A stretch of 64,000 nucleotides of DNA from Casuarina equisetifolia (Eukaryota; Streptophyta; Magnoliopsida; Fagales; Casuarinaceae), in NCBI GenBank assembly GCA_028551475.1, contig CM052354.1, positions 11,181,172-11,245,171 on the forward strand, in the 5' to 3' direction. The position numbers and the translations under genes were made by a program. The notes beneath the pieces were generated by a model, which saw only the letters and a program-made list of their open reading frames with translations, did no database searches and had not been told where the DNA came from. Numbering within the stretch: position 1 is the first letter of the stretch; the number at the start of each line of letters is the position of its first letter. Shown here one piece after another: positions 47,461-60,268 of this stretch.

Positions 47461-49700
47461 GTTCGCCTGTTTCTAATATATGAATGAGATGGATTTGGAT
47501 GCTCTACCACAACAGCGAAGATCTGTTATATGTAGCGATACAAAGCTTGTGCTTCACGAAATTGAAATCATAATTATCCTTAATTATAAGAAAAATATAA
47601 ACTTTTTAAAAGAAGTACATGTTTTCATTTCACAAATCAATGAAGTCAAACAATTAATAGATAACTACTAATCACTGATGTCAGTGAGTGCGTATGCATT
47701 TGTCTTATCTCGTTCCCTCTGTCAGCGCCCACGTCATCAGGGAAAGAAGAAAATTATTGGAAAATGAGGACTAAGATTCTGTCTTCTGATTATTTTGACG
47801 AACCTTCCAGTAAGGGAACCGTGGAAGTGAAGTTTTCTCCATCTCTTCTCAAATTGTTTAATCGAGCAGTGATTGACTTCTGTTATTTGTTCTTCTGGAG
47901 ATTACAAGCTGCTATTCTTTATTCTCGCGTGCTTCGGCTGGTCCCTCCCTCCTGGAAAATCAGCACTTTCGTCTCTTTCAAAGTCAATCTCAAACAAGAT
48001 ATTGCCAATTGTCTCCTTAATGTGATGGATGCCATTCTCTAATTATGTGCAACCCAATAAAATAACTTTTCCATGAATTTTTTTCACCATCCTACAAGCC
48101 CTACAAGTAAAATTTAAATCAACAAAATCCAACGCATTATTTGAATCAGCAATGTTCTTATCTCTTTTAATCTAGCAAATGAGCATATGCTTCGTCATCA
48201 TTTATACCATTTTCTTAGATATAGTCTCATCACGTTAAGAATTTTATGAGATTCCTGTAAATTGGGTTAAGGCTTTTTCAATGACAAGCTTGGTGCTTTT
48301 TGCATGAATGATTAAAAGATAAGGTTTACTCAGTCCCCAATGCAGCCGAAAATAATGTTAGATGCCGTGTAGAAGAATTTGGCCTAGATGTTAGAGAATT
48401 TGCTGCCACAAAGGAGAATTTAAACCTGTCATTGAGTAATCAAAAGCACGGACCGAGCACTTGCTTTGTGCAATGGTGGTGCCCAAATGTCGTGAAGAAA
48501 GATGTGGAGCGCTCGAAGACGTGTTGTGAAAGATGATAAGGAGGAGAAGTAGTCTTCACGAAGATAAATTCGACAACTAGTTGGAGCGAAGTCGGTGGAA
48601 GTCCGGCGGCGGCTGAAGTGGGTGTAAATTACTCTTATTCATTAATAAGAGGAGATGTTGCTGCTTGATTAATAAAAAATTGAGAGTTGAGAGTAAAATT
48701 GAGAGATATAAAAAATCTAAAGAAAGTGGAAATACTTGTAATACATTGTGAGGAGTATATTTGAAGTTCGGGTGGGTTTGAGAGAAAGTGAAACTATTGA
48801 TTTTAATATGGACATAAGCCTGAATTAAACCCAATTAATTTTTCTAACATCTCCAATTCAAATCATATTGATTTTTTTCCGAGACATTGTTCACATGAGT
48901 TGTGATTTTGACAGTGGTTTGTCGTAACAATAACTAACACTACCTGTACCGGATGACCATTCTACAAGCAATTTCTCTACTTGCTCTTGTTATGGGCTTA
49001 GAAATTACTTTTTTCAAACTTCTGGTCATTAATGCATCGAAAGATTGGGTCCCCAGCATCAAGTTCATTGTGGATAAAAGTCAAAGATTCCCACTTCCTA
49101 CGTCTCTTTCTGTTCTTCTTTTTTCTTTCTTGATCTCACGCTTCTTCTTTGGAACCCAAAGTTCCAAAATAAGTGAAGGATCTCATTTTTTAAAGCCGTT
49201 TTGGATTTTGGATGCTGGACGTGAATGGCAAGAAAGTAAAGAGATTTGACGGCATCTCAATAAGAAGGGCAACAATTTGAATTCGAATCTAAATACAATA
49301 AGTGTAGGATATCTTTGAAGTTAGCTTCCTTAATTTAGAATCATTATTCAAGGATAGTTGGGATTTCTTTATTTAAAAGGAATTTGAATAAATTACATTA
49401 TTTAATAATTTCCTAATTTTTTAGATTTAACTATGTAATGGGAGAACTTTCCTTTAGAAGATGAGAGGAGTACATAGAGAAATAAGGGGTAAAGATAATC
49501 AAAGAAGGTAGAAAAAAGATTGTATTTGCTTTCCAGTTTTGTAAGTTCCCTTGTGATTCAATGGAAATATTTTTCTAAAGTTCTTGTTTTGTTCTTGCAT
49601 AGCGACCATAGGTCACCCATGTAAAGGCAAAAGTCAACGAACTTGGGATGACTTTCAGTAGTCAAACCTATTACGCATTCTGTTTCATAGGCACATAACA
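47461..49700. other. Upstream flank of D and spacer toward E
   Basis: 47461-47730 matches the upstream flank of B. 47800-48060 resembles the block at 1855-2000 and 36600-36720. 48370-48460 matches 5750-5880. About 48470-48856 reads on the minus strand from TGTTAGAAAAATTAATTGGG and could be an LTR or other mobile piece, but I found no matching end or target duplication. Open readings at 47764-48042 and 48953-49249 resemble nothing known and are not called. 49290-49560 is AT-rich with no clear content. Confidence 0.45.
47526..47532 (-). promoter_or_regulatory. TATA-like box of gene D
   Basis: CATATAA on the minus strand, 66 bp upstream of the ATG, aligning with the stronger TATATATA of copy B. 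Confidence 0.4.
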
Positions 49701-51163
49701 ATTTTCTTTTGTGCGTCATACATTTTGAAGCAAATAGAAGGATCTCAATTTTTTTTTCTATAGTTGCCATGGTTCCTTGAGGGAGTAGTGAGGTTGCACA
49801 TGTGAATGCTATTACGTTAGAAAAGAAAAGAGATTCACCCATGAATTTTTTATTTTATTTTATAAATATGTAAGTTTATTTGTCTAAGGATGAGAGAATA
49901 TGAAAACTCAAAGATATACCCTAACATTATGACTCATCTAAGAAAAAATTAAATTTAAAGTTCTTCAATTATAACATAACAAAACAATCATTTGAAAGAA
50001 TTTAATATTCTTAAATAGATATTTTCTTGATTCTATTAAATAAGATTGATATTTCAACAACCTTATTTTAGAAATATTTTTAACTTTTTGAGGCATTATA
50101 AACTTTTTTATCTATTCATTATCATTTCAAGATGAAGTTTCTTGTAAATAGTGAAAGTCACAAACTTTTTAAATAATGCAAAAACCTTTGGTAAAAAGGC
50201 ATCAATGCGTGTATATTGATGTAGATTTCTTTGTAGGTTTGGTCCTAGCATACTTGGTTCGAATATTGTAACCTTTCGCATTGAGGTGGATGACTTTTGT
50301 ATAGGGGCTTTTATGTTCTCCATTTTTTCATGGCCCATTGGCCTTCATTTCTTTGCAGTTGTGTATAGAGAGTTGCTGTAAATTTCGTTTCCTTTTGTGA
50401 CACTCATTTCCACTGTTTCTTTTCTGTCAACCGGATACGGGCTACCTTCAGCTCTCTCTTCATTTTGTCATTTGAATCTTTCTGCTTTTTTCTTACAAAT
50501 TCTTTTCGTTCTTCTTTTAATTCTCAATGACTAATTAAAGGTTTACTTGTATTTATTTAAAGATAAATATTTCGAAATTGGATCATCATGTTCCATAATT
50601 GGATTGACCCATATCTATATGGTGTATTACTTACTTTAATAATTTTTTTCTCGCATGTCTTCCAACTCTAAAGAGCTAAGGAATCGGGGTTCTTATTATA
50701 TTATTATAGTTAATTTGTATATGTCAAATTAATATCATTTCTAATAAATTGATTGGACATAATACATCTTTTTGTCCATTTTCCTACTACTATTATTTTT
50801 CTTTGTAATAATGAGATGTAGAATAGCAATAATAGATGCTCAGATAACAGGAGTTGTGCTGGTATGGAAAACCATGGATGTCACCATGAGATTGCATATA
50901 TATTGAATATTCAAACTCCAATTGCAACTATTTTTAAAATATATATCATAAAGAGGTTTTGGTTTGCCTCCTACACTTGAGTACTCAGAACCACTCTTTA
51001 TTACGTAAGAAAGCTGTTAAGTTCATTACAAGCCAAGGTTGAAAAAAAAAAAGAAAGGGTAAACTATCATACGAATGAACCAGACGTGTAGATATATGCC
51101 AACAACCAAGTCATGAATATGTACGATATCTCGTCAGACGTTGACTTGGCTCTAAGACTTGTT
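49701..51163. other. Downstream flank of gene E
   Basis: No gene is seen. Stretches match the downstream flanks of C and D, for example CATGGTTCCTTGAG near 49770, AATAATGCAAAAACCTTTGG near 50175 and TCTAATAAATTGATTGG near 50740. Confidence 0.6.
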
Positions 51164-52886
51164 TCAAGCATCATCCGCCGCCTCAACAAGAAGTTTGCTC
51201 ATAATGGGGCGTGCCCTGCACATGGCCTCCAGTGCGACTGCCTTGGGCATGGTGACCCCAGCACCTTCCGTCATGTCAACTTCCTCCTCACTAACCCTCT
51301 TCCACTCAAAGCACTGGATCAATGACCCCAATGCCAAAGTCAACGTCCGTTGGGCAAGGCCAGAACCAGGACAAGCCCTCCTCCCCATTCCAAATGGCAT
51401 CAATTTGTGTGCCTCGGCCTCCCCACTTTCAAACCTCTCCGGCTTAAAGCTCGTCGCATCCTCCCACACCTTGGGGTCTCTATGAATAGCCCACGCATTC
51501 ACCAACAACATTGTCTTACGTGGTACATCATATCCTCCGATCGTACAATCCTCCGAGGGCATATGGGGGACAAGCAGCGGTGCTGCTGGGTACAATCGAA
51601 GAGTTTCCGAGATTATGCTTGAAAGGTAGCGCAATTTAGAGAAATCGGATTCGTCGATCAATTTTTCTTGTCCAACGAGGCTGTCCAGCTCAGCTCTAGC
51701 CTTGCTCAACACATCGGGATGATTAAGAAGATTGGACATTGCCCATTCCAATGTCACTGCTGATGTGTCGGTCCCTGCAAGCAGCAAGACCTGCTCGGTG
51801 CAAATAGGTATTAGGAGTTGTTGATAAAAAGGAAGTATAAGTCATTTGCTGTGGCTGACATAAATGAAGCCATGTTGCGGAGTCATGTAATTCTTTGCCA
51901 GATTTCGATAATCCGACAACTTCTTAACCATAGAAATAAAAATGATACAAAAAAATAAATAAAGAAACATCGAAAGAGAGATCTGCTGTACTTACCAAAA
52001 TAAGCCCTTTGATAATTTGGTCCGTGTAGTAATCTGGCTGCGATTTCTGCAGAGAAAGAAGATGGTCGATCATGGTGTTTCCTTCCTTCTCCTTGCTCCT
52101 CTTCTCATCAATAAGACCTTGCAAGAACCCATCCGTTATTTTGGCCAGCCTCCTCAACCTGTTTTCCAAGGCCCCATGATCAATCCACCGCAAAAAGGGC
52201 AGGAATTCTTGAGGATTCGATGCCCCTCCATTTTCAGTAATCTGTCTCATTATCTCCCTAAACTGCCTCGCCTCTTTCTCGTCCTTTACCTTGTCTCCGT
52301 ACCCGTAGTACCGCTTACCCGCTACCATTCTCATTATAATGTTGAAGGTGAGATCTGTAAACATTGATTTCAGCTCCACCTGGGTGAAATCTTGGGATGT
52401 GCTTCGTGACAGTTTACGCATCAACCGGGTGACCTCGCCCCTTCGAATGCTCGAAAACATGTTGAGGCGATTGTTTGAGAAAATTTCGAGAGCGCTGATG
52501 CGGCGGAGGTTGCGCCAGTGATCGCCGTAAGGGGCTGCTACCACGGTGGTCTGGTTATAGCCAAGGTGCTTGGCCACTAGTAACTCAGGACGATTCGCCA
52601 AGACAACGTCGTTCTTGGTGAAGCATTCCTCTACTACGGTTGGGGACGACGCGATAACTACCAGGCGGGAACCGAATCGGAGGGAGAAAATTGGGCCATA
52701 TTTCTGCGAAAGGCTTTGGAGAGTACGGTGGAGGGGTTTTTTAGCGAGATGGAGATGACCCAGAACCGGCAGAGAAGGAGGAGTGGGAGGGAGGTGTTGG
52801 GGTCGTCTCCTTGTTTTAAGATAGAGCTTGAAAGCAAGGAGCAGGACAAGAAGTGAGAGGGATGAGTATCGCAAGAGGTCTTCCAT
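51164..52886 (-). CDS. Cytochrome P450, CYP81 family (copy E), intact
   Basis: Exon 1 is 51996-52886, the intron 51791-51995 (GTAAGT donor, GAGCAG acceptor) and exon 2 51164-51790; the product is 505 residues. Seen: anchor [19 protein letters not shown], hinge [11 protein letters not shown], helix I AGTDTS, ETLR, PERF, heme loop [10 protein letters not shown] with Cys437. Exon lengths and splice sites are identical in position to D, and no stop or frame change is present. An in-frame ATG at 52958 would add 24 residues, but it lies only a few bases from the TATA run and is absent from paralogues, so 52886 is preferred. The function is that of the family: ER-bound oxidation of a specialised metabolite, substrate unknown. 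Its closest relative is copy F, which lies divergently to the right. Confidence 0.94.
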
Positions 52887-52968
52887 ATTCGCCTGTTGCC
52901 AAAAGGTTGTGATGATGAAAGTCGAATGTGAAGGTTTTGGACGCTTTGTAACGCCCATGAAGGTGCGG

Positions 52969-52976
52969 TATATATA
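52969..52976 (-). promoter_or_regulatory. TATA box of gene E
   Basis: TATATATA, 83 bp upstream of the ATG, in a CTATATATACC context shared exactly with gene F. Confidence 0.65.
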
Positions 52977-53005
52977 GTGCCGACCGGCGCAGCAAGCATG
53001 GGGAG

Positions 53006-53262
53006 CCGTGGACTTCTTTGTTTGAAAGGTGAGCGGAAAGTTAGCCCTTCCGGGATACGAAGGGGACTCTCGACGCCTTCATGGCTGTTAGTAACCGTGG
53101 ACTTCTTTGTTTGAAAGTTGAGCGGAAAGTTATCCCACTCTCGACACCTGACGTCAGTGAGTGCGTAAATAGAAGTGCTTCTCTTCCCTCTCTCATGCGT
53201 CATCGACGTCAGTGAGTGCGTAAATAGAAGTGCTTCTCTTCCCTCTCTCATGCGTCATCGAG
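53006..53262. repeat. Tandem repeats in the E promoter region
   Basis: A first pair (CCGTGGACTTCTTTGTTTG, from 53006 and 53095, offset 89 bp) is followed by two nearly perfect 55-bp units (53151-53205 and 53206-53260). Each 55-bp unit begins ACGTCAGTGAGTGCG and ends TCATGCGTCATCG. The first unit completes a TGACGTCA palindrome at 53149-53156. These are bZIP-type binding motifs; actual binding is inferred. Confidence 0.75.
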
Positions 53263-53879
53263 TACGCTATCGCGTTGGTTCTGCAGTAGACAACTATGCG
53301 CAGCAGTCGGGGAGACGATTGGAAATGACTTGAAAATGAGCCTAGTAATGGTAGTACGGAATGTGGGAGTTGTCTTCAACATCTTGCTGGGAAGCTTTCC
53401 CTTTTTCAAAATAAAAATGTCACCCTTTTGTAACTCAATTTTGATTTTTTTTATATAATATCTGAAAAATAGGAGATAGTGAATATGTCGGAAGAAATTT
53501 TCGTTCCACTATCTTCATCCTTTGTATAGAAGCTCACTGCTATCTCACTACCATTGATGATTATACTTTGAATTACTTAGACTTTTCTTATAAAATATAA
53601 GACTAAAACACTTTATCATGTTCATTCCTTTTTCTCTACGGGGTTTACCCAATTTAGAGCCTCCATTAAGCATGTTTGCATTAATAAGCGCAAGATTTTT
53701 TTGCTTCTTTTTTGTTTCATACTTTAAATCCCAAGATGTCCTTCATAGGAGCTCATATTCTTACACTTTTTAACAAATGGAGTGGTTAAAAGGAAATACC
53801 GAAATTTATTTAATGTTACCTAGACATTCTATTTTCATTATTATTGCCTTATTTATTTTTGGAATGAATACTTTTTAAC
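53263..53879. other. Outer promoter flank of E
   Basis: No gene. 53263-53510 matches, in inverted orientation, the flank of F (about 58680-59160): for example GAATATGTCGGAAGAAATTT here and its complement near 58700. 53511-53879 shows nothing recognisable. Confidence 0.55.
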
Positions 53880-56800
53880 AGCAACCAATTTAATTGATTG
53901 TACTCTTAGATTAATGCTAAAAGATCATACCTTATATGAGAGACTATATGGGAAACCATCCATATTTTTGGTTCCTTATATTATGCAATTAATCTAACCC
54001 AAAAGGATAAATTTGGATACCAATTAATCCTTTCCACACTGATGGGTTACCATTATGGGCTATAGAAATATCACTTACTCAACATAAAGAATGACAAAAT
54101 TCTTTGTAAGTCGTGATATTATCTTTCATGAATTTGTTTTTCTTTTTGGCTATGCATCTGGATCTTATTATTTTTAACTCAACTTACAACTTTACTATTA
54201 TGCATCTATTATCTTACGACATCGACATATTCCTAACTTACTTACTAGTGTCTCCTACACTAGCCTAACCTTGGAATCCATTCTACATTACCCTTCTACA
54301 CACCCTATGCCATCTTTGAAATTGACACATCAATCAAGTAGAGTTACAAAACCACACATTTAGACTCATGATTATCTTGACTCACATGTATTACCCTCTT
54401 TTACAACATTTCTTATATCTTATATCATGTTCCATCATAAGCTTTCTACTCACCACAATTATTTCATTTGTTCCATCTTTGCCATTATTAAGCATATCAT
54501 ATACAATAAGGAAATATCTAATTCCAAATGGAGAGATGACGTGACTAAAGAGAATAGGACTTTAGAAGCAAATAATACATAAGAGTTGGTCTTTTTCCAT
54601 GTAAGTCAAAAGGTAATTGGATGTAAATGGATGTATAAGATCAAATACAAGGTTGATGGCATAGTTTATGTTGCAATGAATATTGCCCTATGAAGAAACA
54701 TTGTTACTATATGTATCCTCACCATCTTAGTAGTAATTCGTTGATATAGTATGTACCAAATGAATGTTCATAATGCTTTTCTTCCAAGTGACCTTGGCAT
54801 AGAAATTTACATGTGTCTCTCTAAAAGCTTTAATGCTAAGGGAACCAAAGTCTATAAACTGAAGAAATCCTTATACAGGCTCAAGCAAGCTTTAAGATAG
54901 TAATATCAAAAATCCATTGATGCACTCCTTTGGCCAATCTTCATCACTCATAGAATGACTACTAGCTCTTTCTAAAATAGACAAGGATCTTATCATTATG
55001 TTTATCTATATTGATGTTATAACTATCACAATGGGTGATGGAAAGCCTATCAAGTGTTTGAAGAAGTATCTTTGCTTTATTTTTTTACATGAAGAATCTT
55101 AGGCTTCTAAAGTATTTTTAGAAGATTGAGATGACACATTATGAATTTATGATTGTCATGAACAAATAAACCCTAGAGTTGATTTCTAAATATAGTTTTT
55201 GTTAAGATTGTTAGGCACTACTACTAGGTCAAAAGCTACAGTTCATAGCTAAAATCTTATCTTATTGTCTTAATACTCTCATTCAGGTCATGATAACCAC
55301 TTAGATTTAGGTTTGGGTTAGCCCATTGAACCCTCTCCACACCAGGTCTACTTAGACCCTCTTTTGTAGCTAACTTTAGGTAGCAAAGAGCCCCACACTA
55401 AGTGATTTATGCACCATGTGTCATAAGTTGAACATTTAGTCTTATTCAAATACAAGAAAAATGTTGGGCTAAATAAACCCAACAATCACTGTACCCCCTT
55501 AATTTCAAAGTTTTTGTAAAGACTTGAACTATGACATCACTCCAATGCCAATTATTAAGATTATTAGGTTCTACTACTAGAGTAAAAACTATAACTGATA
55601 GCTAAGACACTACCTTATTATCTTAACCTTCCTACATAAGTCATTCTAGCCATTTAGGTTGAGGTACTCAAGCTAGTCCATTGGCCATAGTGTATGCTAA
55701 GTCCACTTAAATCCCCCTTTGTAACTAACTCTTGGTAGCATAGATTTGAACATTAAGTCATTAGTGGGTTGGTGTTGTACTTAACTATGCACAAGGTGCC
55801 ACTTGTTGGACGGTTAGTCCCATCTGAGTATAAGAAAAATGTTGGGCTAAATAAACCCAAGTGTAAACCAACATATACCCCTATAAGGCAAAATGTGAAG
55901 TATATAAGCACAAATCTCATGGAATACCTTCACACTAGGTCCATTTGGACCCTCCTCTTTAGTTAACTCTTGATAGCAAAAAGCAACACATTAAGTGATT
56001 TATGTGCCAAGAGTCACATGTTGGGTAGTTAGTCTTATTCAAGTACAAGAGAAATATTAGACTAAATAAACCCAACAATTGCTCCACCCCACCCTCCCTT
56101 CCTCTCTCCCTTTCCCCCTTTCCAAGCATTTGCAAAGACATGAACTTATGATGTTGCTTTAATACCAATTGTTAGGATCATTAGGTGCTACCACTAGCCT
56201 AAAAACTATAATTGATAGCTATTATACTACCTTATTATCTTAATACTCCCATATAAGTCATACTAACTACTTAGGTTTAGATACTCAAGCTAGCCTTTTG
56301 GACACCCTTTGTACTAAGTTAACTTAAACCCTTCTCCACAACTAACTCTTGGTAGCACATATCCTAATACTAAGCAATGGATGGACATGAAGTGTTATAC
56401 CTAATTATCTGCTAGGTGTTGTTGGTTTGATGATTGGTCCCATTTGAGTATAAGGAAAATGTTGGACTAAATAAACCCAATTGTCTCTCACGGTGTAAAC
56501 CAGCTAATACCCCTATAGGGAAAAATGTGAAGTATATAAGCATAGAGTATGATGAAATTGCTTCATAATAAAATAAATAAATAAATAAGGGACCCTTTCC
56601 TTAAGGATATCATAAGATATCACAGTTAATTAAAAGACTTATCTACTTTACAATGACAAGACCTAACATTAGCTTTGCTATGAAGTTCTTAAGCTACTTT
56701 ATGCATACCCCTAAAGAATCACACCTTGAGATAGCCTTTCATGTCATCTAGTATATTAAAAGATTTCTTGGTCAATTCAATAATAGACTTAAATTATATG

Positions 56801-57290
56801 CTTATCATGATGCTAAGTATGCTTCATGCCCTATGTCGTAACATTCAACCAGTAAATGGTGCATAATCCTTGGAGACTCCTTTATCTCTTGGAGTTCATT
56901 GTGTCTAAATCCTTTATAGAATTAGAATGTTGAGCTATGACATTCACTACATATGAAATCATATGGCTTCTCAAACTATTCAAGGACCTTTAGGTACCAC
57001 TAATTTGTCTTGTAAACCTATATTGTGACAATGAGTCTATGATGAAAATTATTACTAATCTAATGTTTCATGAGAAAACCAATCACATTAAAATTGATCA
57101 CTATTTCATTAAGAAAAAGATAGCTACTCATATTATTAGTAACTACTAATATCTCCACTCAAGATTAATTTGCAAATTTATTGACAAAGGCATTGAGAAT
57201 ATAATAACATTATTTATTTTATTTTGTTTTGTTTTGAGCAAGTTGAGTGTTTATGATTTGTATTAACTACTAGCTTGAGGAGGATGCTAA
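53880..57290 (+). mobile_element. Very old Ty1/Copia relic between E and F
   Basis: Recognisable in broken frames: integrase C-terminal region (about 53900-54130, with NLTQKDKFG), RT start (about 54520-54670, with GCKWMYKIKYKVDG), RT middle (about 54750-55200, ending near LELISKYSF), the CKP-type motif, TMTRPNISFAMKFLS near 56640 and RNase H to about 57200. A worn polypurine tract lies near 57275. It has many breaks and no clear 5' LTR. The RT is split by tandemly repeated foreign DNA (55205-56530). Confidence 0.72.
55205..56530. repeat. Nested tandem repeat: four related units of about 300 bp in two 632-bp blocks
   Basis: Related units begin at about 55207, 55558, 55925 and 56172. They share stretches such as ATAGCTAA, CTTATTATCTTAA, CTAACTCTTGGTAGCA and an end with TGTTGGGCTAAATAAACCCA. 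After the second and fourth units the same 70-bp Copia piece (GTGAAGTATATAAGCA) recurs, at 55861 and 56493, so a unit pair plus Copia DNA was duplicated with period 632 bp. The unit's own family is not recognised. Confidence 0.75.
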
Positions 57291-58679
57291 AATTGATGTT
57301 TTTTCAATGCACATATAGCCCATAATTGTATAGGCTCAATAGGCCTAATGTATAAACCTAATTCTTTTCCCTTTATTCTTTTTCTCTATATGAGCCACGC
57401 TACTCCTGTGGCTTCTTTAGAACTTCTCCTCCTTTGGAGATTCATATACATGATTTGAACAATTGGTTATAAATTCTGTTTATGATTTTCAGCCTAAAAT
57501 CATTTTTTAACATAAAGTTTCTTCAAAGCCTCGAGAAGGCGCCGATCATTTTGAGCAGAGTCATGTCGGATTCGATCTACTCTTTAAGAGAAAAAAAAAC
57601 TAAGCTACCGACCCCATTTTGGTTTAAAACATCATTATACAAGTTTTAGTTCCGCTTATGTCATGACCAAAACAGCACTACTGTTCACATTTTGGATCGA
57701 ATTCGTAGCCCATTTCCTCCGTGCTCAACTTCCCTCTGACGTAACTGCGTATGTCAGCTGCGGGTAGAGTTTTATGAAAGCAACACCAGTCTTATTTGAT
57801 TCCTTATCCAAAAGTATTGTACGTTTCTTCTATGGCAAACTAGACACTCACCTGTGCAATTGAGAGCCACGTGTTTTCCTGACGACAAGTTGGAGTTGAT
57901 AAACCATGTGCACCGATTTGTTGGGATTACAGGTGTGGTGTGGGATGAACGCCGACTTTATATCAATGGGTAGACAATTTATGAGAAACTACCGCTCTTT
58001 TTTATGTCTCTCATACTCAGGCTTGGCGGGCGGGTAATCATTGACTGTAATTCAGTCTGCAGGAATAGGAGATGATTATTATGTGTCTCGAAATAATGAG
58101 TAATTTGGCCATGTAGATCTAAGTTATTTAAAATATTTTATTTATTAGAAATTTGAGTTCTTGTTTTTTCTTATTCCGTGTGTTTATTTTGAGTACTAAA
58201 TAAAAGCAAAAGATAAATAGTTTCTTTGAAGAAAATAAACTTCCAAATATTTAAAACATGCATTTTTATTTGATTATATACTTTTTTATTTATAAATTTT
58301 TATAATAAATCAGCAAAAAATAAACCAACTCACTCATAGAATCATATCAAAAGCAGAAAATAAACTAACTCTTTAGACATGATAATCATGAATGATGATG
58401 CTTGGTTAACTATTGATCGCGAAGGTATAATAATGCAATGAATGACTACATAACGTGTTGAAAAAATGACTTGATGATAGATAGCTTGATATAGATGGGT
58501 GGGAAAAAATAACAAGCGTCAAAAAAGTGAGGCAAACTAAAGAGTTGGATGTAACAGAAGAACTAATTACAACACAACAAAAAAAAAAAAAAAGGATTAT
58601 GGAGGCAAAAGACATCGTATTTGCAAGGTAAAGAACAAAATTTTTTTTTTCTTAATTTTGCAAAAAGAGAAAGAGGATC
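57291..58679. other. Spacer between the Copia relic and F
   Basis: 57291 to about 57500 may be the worn 3' LTR of the relic, but its end is not visible. The rest is AT-rich with no gene or element I recognise. An A-run occurs at about 58580-58594. Confidence 0.4.
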
Positions 58680-59313
58680 AAAACAGTCGATGAAAATTTC
58701 TTCCGACATATTCGCCGTTCCCTATTTTTTTGATATTATATTTAAAATTTCATAAATTGGCCTAAGTAAAGGAGACATATTTTGTTTGAAAAATGTTGAA
58801 GATGATCTATATCGGTCTGGATATTGAGTTCCTCAACTTTATTAGTAGTGATATCTTTACTGCTTACAATTTATTTTAAGAGATTAAACCCACTTTTTAT
58901 ATGGTACTAGAACCAAATTTGATCTTGAGTGGTCTCAATGATAGCCCTCCCCCAATTGGTTTCTGTCATGATATTATTAGTTCTTATTAGATTTTCTAAG
59001 GAGATTAGGCCCATTTCTTATAAAAAGAAAAAAACTTTCGAAAGATTATGAGACAACTCCGACCTGTTGTACTACAATGCACATCCCTTATCGTCTAATT
59101 ATTTCCAATCTCTCCAACTGTTAACTCGTAATTATCTAGTGCAGAACCCAATGCAATCGCGTACTCGATGACGCAAAGAGCGAAGTGAAGACACGCTCCT
59201 GGGGACGCGCACTCACTGACTTGAAGCGTCGAGAGTCCCACAGGTGGCATGTGACTATGACTTTCCTAACCCCAGAGTCGCCGGGTCCCGATACGTGTAG
59301 CGCGCTTTGCCAC
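58680..59313 (+). promoter_or_regulatory. Promoter flank of F, inverted copy of the E flank
   Basis: Shared with the E flank in inverted orientation: TTTCTTCCGACATATTCG near 58698, GCAGAACCCAATGC near 59141, GCGTACTCGATGACGC near 59159, CGCACTCACTGAC near 59206 and CGTCGAGAGT near 59227. It lacks the second 55-bp repeat unit present at E. Confidence 0.6.
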
Positions 59314-59321
59314 TATATATA
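59314..59321 (+). promoter_or_regulatory. TATA box of gene F
   Basis: TATATATA in the same CTATATATACC context as gene E, 50 bp before the ATG at 59372. Confidence 0.6.
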
Positions 59322-60262
59322 CCAGGTCCTCATGGCCGGGGTCACAAACCACCCAAAACCATCGCATGAATATGGAAGACATCTTGCGATACTCATCCCT
59401 TTTACTTCTTCTCCTGCTCTTTGCCTTCAAGCTCTATCTTCAAACAAAGAGACGACCCCAGCGCCTCCCTCCCAGTCCACCTTCTTTGCCAGTACTGGGT
59501 CATCTGCATCTCGTTAAAAAACCCCTCCACCGTACTTTCCAAAGTCTTTCGCAGAAGTACGGCCACATTTTCTCCCTGCGCTTCGGTTCCCGCCTGGTAG
59601 TAATAGTATCGTCCCCATCCTTGGTCGAGGAATGCTTCACCAAGAACGACGTTGTCTTGGCGAACCGTCCTGAATTCCTATCGTCTAAGCACCTTGGCTA
59701 TAACCAAACCACTGTGACAACAGCCCCTTACGGTGACCACTGGCGCAACCTCCGCCGCATCACTGCCCTCGAGATTTTCTCAACCAACCGCCTCAACATG
59801 TTCTCCGGCATCCGAAGGGACGAGGTCATGCGGTTGATATGTAAACTGTCACGGAACTCATCTGAAGATTTCGCGCAGGTGGAGCTGAAATCAATGTTCA
59901 CAGATCTCACCTTCAACATCATAATGAGAATGGTAGCGGGTAAGCGGTACTACGGGTACGGAGAGGACGTAGAGGACGAGGAAGAGGCGAGACAATTTAG
60001 GGAGATAATGAGAGAGGCTTTCGAGAATGCAGGGGCATCGAATCCTCAAGAATTCGTGCCAATTTTGCGGTGGATTGATCATTGGGGTTTGGAGAGTAGG
60101 TGGAGAGGGCTGGCCAAAGTAACGGATGCGTTCTTGCAAAGTCTTATCGATGAGAAGAGAGCTAAAGAGGAGGAGGGAAACACCATGATCGACCATCTTC
60201 TTTCTTTGCAGAAATCACAGCCGGTTTACTATACAGACCAAATTATCAAAGGACTTATCTTG

Positions 60263-60268
60263 GCAAGT
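60263..60268 (+). other. GC-type splice donor of gene F
   Basis: Directly after the conserved ATCTTG codons of exon 1 the intron starts GCAAGT, where E has GTAAGT. GC-AG introns with a strong CAAGT context are a known minor class and can be spliced. Confidence 0.7.

Noticed and set aside
48470-48856. Possible solo LTR (minus strand start TGTTAGAAAAATTAATTGGG)
   Set aside because: No clear opposite end and no target duplication could be found, so not called as an element.
48953-49249. 98-residue reading with hydrophobic start
   Set aside because: No recognisable domain, no duplicate elsewhere in the window and atypical composition; likely chance.
52887-52958. Earlier in-frame ATG for gene E
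   Set aside because: It lies only about 11 bp from the TATA run and is not conserved in paralogues; 52886 aligns with all copies.
53149-53262. CRISPR-like direct repeats
   Set aside because: Only two directly adjacent units, no spacers, and a plant nuclear context.
58580-58594. Poly(A) run as a processed-gene tail
   Set aside because: No coding sequence lies upstream in the right direction and no duplication flanks it.
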